Assembly: GCA_947468665.1 (NCBI GenBank)
Contig: CANILH010000007.1
Coordinates: 1 to 63,557, forward strand
Length of the DNA: 63,557 nucleotides
Direction: 5' to 3'
Origin: Oligoflexales bacterium
GTDB lineage: Bacteria; Bdellovibrionota_B; Oligoflexia; Oligoflexales; RGVZ01
Shown here: positions 58,258-63,557 of the stretch, one piece after another
Position numbering within the stretch: position 1 is the first letter of the stretch
How the letters are laid out: each line of letters opens with the position of its first letter
Program-made: the position numbers and the translations under genes
Notes under the pieces: model-generated
Seen by the model: the letters and a program-made list of their open reading frames with translations, nothing else
Told to the model about the DNA's origin: nothing
Databases searched by the model: none

Positions 58258-58275
58258 CCGAATTTCCAAATTCGG
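58258..58275. promoter_or_regulatory. Palindrome immediately upstream of the tandem-receiver gene
   Basis: CCGAATTT, CC, AAATTCGG: a perfect 8-bp dyad one base before an in-frame ATG and 13 bases before the preferred start. It could be an operator or an RNA hairpin controlling translation of the receiver-PrkA operon. Confidence 0.5.
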
Positions 58276-58288
58276 CATGGGTGTGGTG

Positions 58289-59095
58289 ATGTCAGTCAAA
58301 AAAAATGTATTGATTGTTGATGATGAGCCAGAAATTGGGAACTTGTTAAAGCTCTTCCTTGAAGATGATTTTAACGTTGTCACTTTTACGGATCCAAGAC
58401 TGGCCTGCGATGAGATCGTAAAAAATTCTTATAGCCTTGTCGTTTCTGATGTTAAAATGCCATTTCTTACCGGACTGGATGTCGTAAAGCACGTCAAAAA
58501 AGTCAGGTCTGAGACCCACGTCGTGTTGATTACGGGGCACGCTCAGACAGAACGCGATAAAGCGGAGGCAGCGGATCTTGGCGCGGCGGGCGTATTGTTT
58601 AAACCCTTTGGCGACCCAGGTAAGGTAGTTGCTTACCTCAATCAGGTGGTCGGCTCCAAAGTTATTCTCCCGGCCGCGCCTTTCACGAAGTCGATCACTA
58701 TTCCGGCGGCAAAGCCTCTGGCAGCAGGTTGTAAACCTCTTATTATGGCGATTGACGATGAGTCGGATCTGATTGAGGTTCTGTCAATGCTTTTGAGTGA
58801 TAGTTTTGAGGTTCGTACTTTCAGTGACCCTCTCGCCGCGTTGAAGCAAGTCGGTGAGGAGGACTATAAAGTGATACTGACTGATCTAAGCATGCCGCAG
58901 ATGGCCGGCATAGAGTTCATCACTCAAATCAGGAAGCTAAAACCGAATGTGCCGATTGTCATTATGACCGGCCACGCGGAAGGTGAAAAAGAGGTTACAG
59001 ACGCCTTAGAGGCGGGCGGTTCGGCGCTTCTACCAAAGCCGTTTCCTGAGCCCGATGTTATTTTAGATAAAATTGGGAAGTTGATCAAAAAATGA
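58289..59095 (+). CDS. Tandem-receiver response regulator
   Basis: A 268-residue protein made of two CheY-like receivers and no output domain. Receiver 1 has acidic pocket IVDDEPE, site VVSDVKMP, and switch residues ITGHAQ and FKPFG. Receiver 2 has AIDDESD, ILTDLSMP, MTGHAE and PKPFPEP. Both appear competent for phosphorylation. The start is uncertain: the ATG at 58289 is used because the ATG at 58277 abuts a palindrome and has no RBS. The stop overlaps the PrkA gene's ATG, so the two are translationally coupled. Confidence 0.9.
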   Translation: MSVKKNVLIVDDEPEIGNLLKLFLEDDFNVVTFTDPRLACDEIVKNSYSLVVSDVKMPFLTGLDVVKHVKKVRSETHVVLITGHAQTERDKAEAADLGAAGVLFKPFGDPGKVVAYLNQVVGSKVILPAAPFTKSITIPAAKPLAAGCKPLIMAIDDESDLIEVLSMLLSDSFEVRTFSDPLAALKQVGEEDYKVILTDLSMPQMAGIEFITQIRKLKPNVPIVIMTGHAEGEKEVTDALEAGGSALLPKPFPEPDVILDKIGKLIKK

Positions 59096-61377
59096 GTGTT
59101 AATCAAACTATGATTAAAGATGTATCTAAAGATGTAAAACGCATTTTTAAGGAACGTCAAAGCATCCTGTCGTTTGATGAGTTTCTCGACCTTGTCAAGA
59201 ATAAACCAGAGCGTTTGATGAGGAGCGCTGCTGCATATCTTCAGGATTGTTTTCTCTATTTCGGGGAAACAGGCGAATCGAGGGATAGCAGCGGCAATAT
59301 TGAGGATATCCGGCGCTTCAAACTGTTTGATACCGGAACCGACAAGGGTGTACCGATTGTCGGTGGCGAGGGTGTTCAGCAGGAGATTTTCCGTGTTTTG
59401 AGGGCTTTCGTCAGTCAGGGCATCGCCAATAAAGTCATATTTTTACATGGACCAAACGGATCAGCGAAGTCATCCACGATCGAGGCGATTTCCCACGGTA
59501 TGCAGCGATACAGCGAGGTAGATGACGGCGCAGTATATCGTTTTAACTGGATATTCCCGGTTGATAAAGGCTCGACGCCGCGGTCTGTGAGTGGTGAGTC
59601 TGGTCCGATTGGATTCTCTGCCAGGTACGACGAGAATAGCGGTAAAGAGGAAAGTTACGCCTATCTCGATGACAATCAGATATCGAGCAAGCTTCAAAGT
59701 GAGTTTAAGGAAAATCCATTATTCCTGATTCCAATGCCGTTTCGGGATAAAATGCTCCGGGAGTTTGTGGCGCTATCAAAAAATATCCCGGAAGCCTCCG
59801 TGGAGTTGCCCGCGCATATTCTTCTCCCCGGACTGAGTAAGCGCAATCAGCTTATATTCGAGAATCTGCTGGCCGCTTATGACGGCGAGATTGAGAAGGT
59901 TTTTCGCCATATTCAGGTGGAGCGTTTCTTTTACTCGAGGCAATACCGGGTCGGGATCTCCACCGTTGAGCCTCAGATGTCTATGGACGCGCAGGAAAAA
60001 CAATTGACCATGGATCGCAATATCGCCAATCTCCCGGCGGTGCTGCACAACATACGCTTTACCGAGTCATTTGGTGAGATTGTGGAGGCCAACCGTGGCA
60101 TTTTGGAGTTCAGCGACCTTCTGAAACGTCCTCTTGAGGCGTTTAAATACCTTTTGACAACAGTTGAGCGCGCGACCCTGGGCCTGCCATCCGCCACGCA
60201 GAATCTTGATGTTGTATTCCTGGCTACCGCCAATGAGAAGCATCTTGACGCGTTTAAAACACTTCCGGATTTCAGCTCCTTTAGGGGGCGTTTTGAGTTG
60301 ATAACGGTTCCATACTTGCTCAAGCTTTCTGAGGAGACGAGGATCTACCAGCGGGACGTAATTGCGATTTCCAAAATGAAAAAGATCGCGCCACACACTG
60401 TCGATTGCCTCTGTTTGTGGGCCGTATTAACGAGACTAAAGCATCCAGACTCCGACGCCTATCCCAATGAGCTTCGGGAGATTATTAATCGCCTGGATCC
60501 GTTCGCCAAGGCGATGCTTTACGATCAAAGACCACTAGGAGACGGATTTGTCGCGGCTGACCAGGTGACTTTGCGGCAAATGAGATCACTTGTTATGAGT
60601 GAGTCCGTGGGTAATGTGATTTATGAGGGGCGGTTTGGTGCCTCACCCCGCGAGGTGAAGGCATTGCTCTACCGCGTCGCGGAGGACACAGAGGCGGAGA
60701 CGTTGACTCCGATGTCCGTTTTCTCGGAGCTTGAGAAGCTGCTCAAAGACCGTAGTGTTTATGATTTTCTGCAGTTTGAGGCACGAAACAAATATCATGA
60801 TACCGCGTTTTTTATCCGTAACGTCCGGGACTGGTTCGCTGGGGTTTTTGAGGAGGAGGTACTTAGCGCGATGCTGCTCGTCGAAGAAGGGCAGTATGAA
60901 CATTTGCTCTCACGGTACGTTGATCACGCGGTGGCCTTTGTTAAAAAGGAGCAGATATTTAATCGTAAGACCGAGAGCCACGACGCCCCGTCGGAGCAGT
61001 TGATGCAAGATGTTGAGTCGATTTTGGGTGTAAGTGGTGGGGAACCTATGAGATTCCGCGAGAGTCTTCTCGCCAGAATCGCGGGCTACAAGATTGATAA
61101 CCCAAAAGATAAAATTGAAATCAGTAAGATATTCTTTGATCATCTGCAGAGAATCAAGGAACACTACTATGAGCAGAAGTCCCGCCTGATTGAGGCGAAT
61201 ATGAGAGCAATTTTGGTTCTTGACGGTGAGCATGAGCGCCAATTCACAGAGAAGCAACTTGGTGTCGCAAGGTCAACCCTGAAGGAGCTTGAGTCCCAGT
61301 TTGGATATGACGGTGCTTCCGCGAAAGAATGCGTTAAATTTTTGTTGATGACAAAGGATCAGGGGCCGCGCCCCTGA
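59092..61377 (+). CDS. prkA: PrkA-type serine protein kinase
   Basis: A 761-residue protein. The N-terminal AAA+ domain carries a P-loop in VIFLHGPNGSAKSSTIEAI, a TIESQMSxD-like strand (STVEPQMSMDAQEK) and LLKRPLEAFKYLLTTVE, as in YeaG/PrkA. The C-terminal domain, related to cAMP-dependent kinases, follows from about residue 500. E. coli YeaG has about 640 residues; this one has an extended N-terminus and C-terminus. PrkA proteins phosphorylate targets under nitrogen or stationary-phase stress and often pair with YeaH/SpoVR, which are not adjacent here. The ATGA overlap with the tandem-receiver gene suggests that the receiver controls the kinase. Confidence 0.9.
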   Translation: MSVNQTMIKDVSKDVKRIFKERQSILSFDEFLDLVKNKPERLMRSAAAYLQDCFLYFGETGESRDSSGNIEDIRRFKLFDTGTDKGVPIVGGEGVQQEIFRVLRAFVSQGIANKVIFLHGPNGSAKSSTIEAISHGMQRYSEVDDGAVYRFNWIFPVDKGSTPRSVSGESGPIGFSARYDENSGKEESYAYLDDNQISSKLQSEFKENPLFLIPMPFRDKMLREFVALSKNIPEASVELPAHILLPGLSKRNQLIFENLLAAYDGEIEKVFRHIQVERFFYSRQYRVGISTVEPQMSMDAQEKQLTMDRNIANLPAVLHNIRFTESFGEIVEANRGILEFSDLLKRPLEAFKYLLTTVERATLGLPSATQNLDVVFLATANEKHLDAFKTLPDFSSFRGRFELITVPYLLKLSEETRIYQRDVIAISKMKKIAPHTVDCLCLWAVLTRLKHPDSDAYPNELREIINRLDPFAKAMLYDQRPLGDGFVAADQVTLRQMRSLVMSESVGNVIYEGRFGASPREVKALLYRVAEDTEAETLTPMSVFSELEKLLKDRSVYDFLQFEARNKYHDTAFFIRNVRDWFAGVFEEEVLSAMLLVEEGQYEHLLSRYVDHAVAFVKKEQIFNRKTESHDAPSEQLMQDVESILGVSGGEPMRFRESLLARIAGYKIDNPKDKIEISKIFFDHLQRIKEHYYEQKSRLIEANMRAILVLDGEHERQFTEKQLGVARSTLKELESQFGYDGASAKECVKFLLMTKDQGPRP
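61360..61376 (+). other. Hairpin at the prkA stop codon
   Basis: CAGGGGC, CGC, GCCCCTG: a perfect 7-bp GC stem spanning the last codons of prkA. No T run follows. With the convergent HD gene 18 bases away it may slow polymerase or ribosomes. Confidence 0.35.
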
Positions 61378-61395
61378 GCGGTCTCGCGGAATGAC

Positions 61396-62952
61396 TTAAT
61401 GACCACGCACGAGTTTTTGCAATTCCTCGCGTACCAGGTCTATGGTCAACTTCCCTGTCTTCGGGTCTTTTTTGTTCTCCACGTAAAGCCGCGTAATATG
61501 AACCTGCGAATTCTGGTCAATCAGGCTCATCTGATCCTCAACAGGAATAACGCGGGGAAACTGAAAGTCATCTTTTTTGATGAGCCGGAGTCTGTTACGG
61601 CTGGGCTCGTCTGCCGATCTCGGGCGGAACCTCGTGAGGGAGTTGCTGCTGGATACTTTCTCGAACTTCAGACCCAGGCTGGCGATAACAGTCGCGGCCT
61701 CGTCGATACTCTCAACTCCGGAGGCGCGTCCGCTATTTGAGGCAACCTCAAATGCCCGTTTCCAGAGACGACGGTGATACATAAGATCTTGAACGAGGTC
61801 GCGAAATTCCTGGTTAAGTTTTTTATCCTTGATCCGGTCATTTGCGGCGTCCAACAGAACCGTCGGTATATTATACTCGTCAATGGCCGCATAGTCGTTG
61901 ATATCGAGTGGCAACGTCCAACCAGGCAGCAGTGTCGTGATTTTTTTGATCATGGCCTCAGCGGCTACAGAGGTTTTGTGGAAGTATAGCTGCAAATACA
62001 TGGAATGACGCGCGCGAAGATAGTCCTCAAACGCGGCAAGTCCCGAAAACTGAATTGCCAGGTGAAGAGACGAGTCTGTCTCGTCCCAATAAACAGCCAG
62101 CGAGTTTAGAATGCGACTCTCATCAAAAATTCCGTAGACAACCCCGCACTCGCGACTGTCACGCAACAGGTAGTCCATGCGGTCCACGTCAAACTCACCA
62201 GAGACCAGCTCGTGACACAGGTGGTGAATGCCGAACTTCAGGAGAGGGCTGTTTTTGGATGGTGGAATCTCTGGCGCGATAATCGATGCGACGTCCTGTG
62301 CGGTCACTTTCGGCCCTTTTATTGAGGGATTTTCGCGGTAAATATCGACCAGAACCTGGTCAATGATAAGCAGGGTATAAAGTTCATGACGAACCTGGAT
62401 TTTCTCGGGGTTTTGACCTTTTGCCCTGAAGGCTTCACATCGACCCTCGATATAACTGGCGATGTATTCTGGATGTCGCTTTCTGACGTCATATAGCTGC
62501 TTCCAGGTCGGCATAAAGCCCTCGCCGCTGTGGGAAAATGGCGAATGTCCAAGGTCGTGCATGAGAGCGCCCAGGCGGAGCGCCTGCAGCGGGTAATCGT
62601 CCTCAAAGATCTCGTCGATCATGCCAAATGTTGGGCTAAGCAAACCATGTGAGGTTTTATTGGTACCGGACCGCTTCTCAAGCTGGCTAAAGTCATCGTA
62701 TTTTTTTGTGCTATGGCGGAGGGCCTTTTGGTTCTCGTAAAGTTTATTCCAGGCGACGCCTGCAAGATGCATGACGCCGAGGCTATGTTCAAAGCGGCTG
62801 TGACTGGCGCCCGGGAAGACATACTGCAAAAACGCCAATTGCTTGATCCTCCGCATTCTCTGAACCATGGGGTGACTGATGACAAGATCCTCAAAGACCG
62901 AGATATTGATGGTGCCGTGAATGTTGTCGCGAATCCGTCTTGTGATTTCCAT
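61396..62952 (-). CDS. HD-domain phosphohydrolase (dGTPase/SAMHD1-like)
   Basis: A 518-residue soluble protein. The N-terminal HD domain has the motif RIKQLAFLQYVFPGASHSRFEHSLGVMHLAG (first His), RLGALMHDLGHSPFSHSGE (HD pair) and MDYLLRDSRECG (late Asp). This is the YwfO/SAMHD1 branch, whose members hydrolyse dNTPs or related nucleotides. The C-terminal 200 residues are less conserved. AAAGGA precedes the ATG. It is 33 bases downstream of pyrD on the same strand, suggesting a shared nucleotide-related transcript. Confidence 0.9.
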   Translation of the reverse strand: MEITRRIRDNIHGTINISVFEDLVISHPMVQRMRRIKQLAFLQYVFPGASHSRFEHSLGVMHLAGVAWNKLYENQKALRHSTKKYDDFSQLEKRSGTNKTSHGLLSPTFGMIDEIFEDDYPLQALRLGALMHDLGHSPFSHSGEGFMPTWKQLYDVRKRHPEYIASYIEGRCEAFRAKGQNPEKIQVRHELYTLLIIDQVLVDIYRENPSIKGPKVTAQDVASIIAPEIPPSKNSPLLKFGIHHLCHELVSGEFDVDRMDYLLRDSRECGVVYGIFDESRILNSLAVYWDETDSSLHLAIQFSGLAAFEDYLRARHSMYLQLYFHKTSVAAEAMIKKITTLLPGWTLPLDINDYAAIDEYNIPTVLLDAANDRIKDKKLNQEFRDLVQDLMYHRRLWKRAFEVASNSGRASGVESIDEAATVIASLGLKFEKVSSSNSLTRFRPRSADEPSRNRLRLIKKDDFQFPRVIPVEDQMSLIDQNSQVHITRLYVENKKDPKTGKLTIDLVREELQKLVRGH

Positions 62953-62985
62953 TGGATGTCTGATCCTTTCCCAAATTGAACGTTC

Positions 62986-63557
62986 TCAGGTGTATAATGA
63001 ACCGATGGCTTCGGCGGCGGAGGTGAAGCCGCGGAGGGTAAGCTCCGCCGCGAGTTCTTCACAGATGCTGTATGCCGCTCCGGGACCACGGTATACCAGG
63101 GCGGTGTAAATTTGAACCGCGGACGCGCCGCGAGCAAGTTTATGAAAGGCATCCACGCCTGACAGTACGCCGCCAGAGGCGATTACGGGAAGACTGCCTT
63201 TGGTGACGTCCCATGCCCACTCAAGACAAGTATTTGACGGTGAGAGCAGGGGATGACCGCTTTGTCCCCCAGCCTCAGGCCACTCAACGCGGTGGGTATT
63301 GGAGATTATTACCCCCTGATATCCCTCTGATTTGATGGTGGAGATCATTTGCTGAAACTCCCGTTTGCTCATGTCGGGGTCAAGTTTAATCCAGCATTTT
63401 GAGCGGACTCCACCGAGCATTTGGCTCAAATCACGAAGGAAGTCAGGAGTCGCGAGTTCTCGCAGGCCTGGCGTATTTGGCGACGAGATATTAACGGTTA
63501 GCCATCTGGCGTGTGGCTCAAAGGTCTGAATGCCAGTCAGAAAATCATTAAGAGCCA
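62986..63557 (-). CDS. pyrD: Dihydroorotate dehydrogenase, C-terminal part (cut by window edge)
   Basis: 190 codons read in from the right edge. Class 2 PyrD landmarks are visible: TVNISSPNTPGLR with the catalytic Ser loop, WIKLDPD with the FMN-contacting Lys, GVIISNT, and the phosphate site LPVIASGGVLSG. The enzyme oxidises dihydroorotate to orotate in pyrimidine synthesis, probably at the inner membrane with quinone. The N-terminus lies outside the window. The remaining part ends ITSAAEAIGSLYT-like with a normal stop. Confidence 0.95.
   Translation of the reverse strand, partial: ALNDFLTGIQTFEPHARWLTVNISSPNTPGLRELATPDFLRDLSQMLGGVRSKCWIKLDPDMSKREFQQMISTIKSEGYQGVIISNTHRVEWPEAGGQSGHPLLSPSNTCLEWAWDVTKGSLPVIASGGVLSGVDAFHKLARGASAVQIYTALVYRGPGAAYSICEELAAELTLRGFTSAAEAIGSLYT

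Overview
The window looks like a chromosome segment from a Gram-negative, probably motile bacterium of moderate GC content. Supporting signs are lipoproteins with lipoboxes, a predicted outer-membrane barrel, an NtrY/NtrX-type pair and a near-consensus sigma-28 promoter. The mix of FecR and fibronectin-like envelope proteins, a DUF4388/PATAN protein, double-receiver proteins and a core translation/transcription locus suggests Bdellovibrionota/Oligoflexia or another former deltaproteobacterial lineage. That placement is inference from gene content, not a phylogeny.

Layout. 0-3 kb: a predicted lysyl-phosphatidylglycerol pair (MprF synthase/flippase overlapping an AcvB/VirJ-like hydrolase cut by the left edge). 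3.2-5 kb: a sigma-28 promoter with a small YjfB-like protein, a glycine-rich RRM protein, and a tyrosine-recombinase-like protein whose catalytic residues are mostly replaced. 5.1-11.5 kb: a tightly coupled run of five genes (exported protein, NtrY-like kinase, NtrX-like sigma-54 activator, DUF4388 protein, TrmH/RlmB methyltransferase). 11.7-28.9 kb: the core locus tRNA-Thr/Tyr/Gly/Thr, tuf, tRNA-Trp, secE, nusG, rplKAJL, rpoBC, rpsL, rpsG, fusA. A large nested inverted repeat and a terminator lie before fusA.

28.9-38 kb is accessory-like. It holds a PLP enzyme, two lipoproteins, a DUF433/DUF5615 toxin-antitoxin pair beside tRNA-Val, an S4 protein, two related His-rich secreted proteins opposite a LysR regulator, a BrnT/BrnA pair and an XRE/AbiEii-like pair. 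38-41.9 kb carries RNA and protein methyltransferases and a Sel1-receiver fusion. 41.9-48.2 kb carries a FecR protein, a membrane class III cyclase and a fibronectin-like protein with a probable barrel. 48.2-51.9 kb is a thiBPQ-type thiamine ABC transporter.

52.2-63.6 kb holds YceI, a divergent stand-alone IF-3 homologue, and a regulator with an inactive ImmA/IrrE-like domain. It also holds a fusion of a siroheme-reductase-like Fe-S module to a long acidic region, a PIN-PhoH ATPase, a tandem-receiver protein coupled to a PrkA-type kinase, an HD phosphohydrolase and partial pyrD.

The least expected items are the siroheme-reductase-like/acidic fusion (54893-56683), the inactive ImmA-like regulator just before it, the double-receiver/PrkA operon, the inactive recombinase, the IF-3 paralogue and the cluster of toxin-antitoxin modules. 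No rRNA genes, CRISPR arrays or complete insertion sequences were seen.
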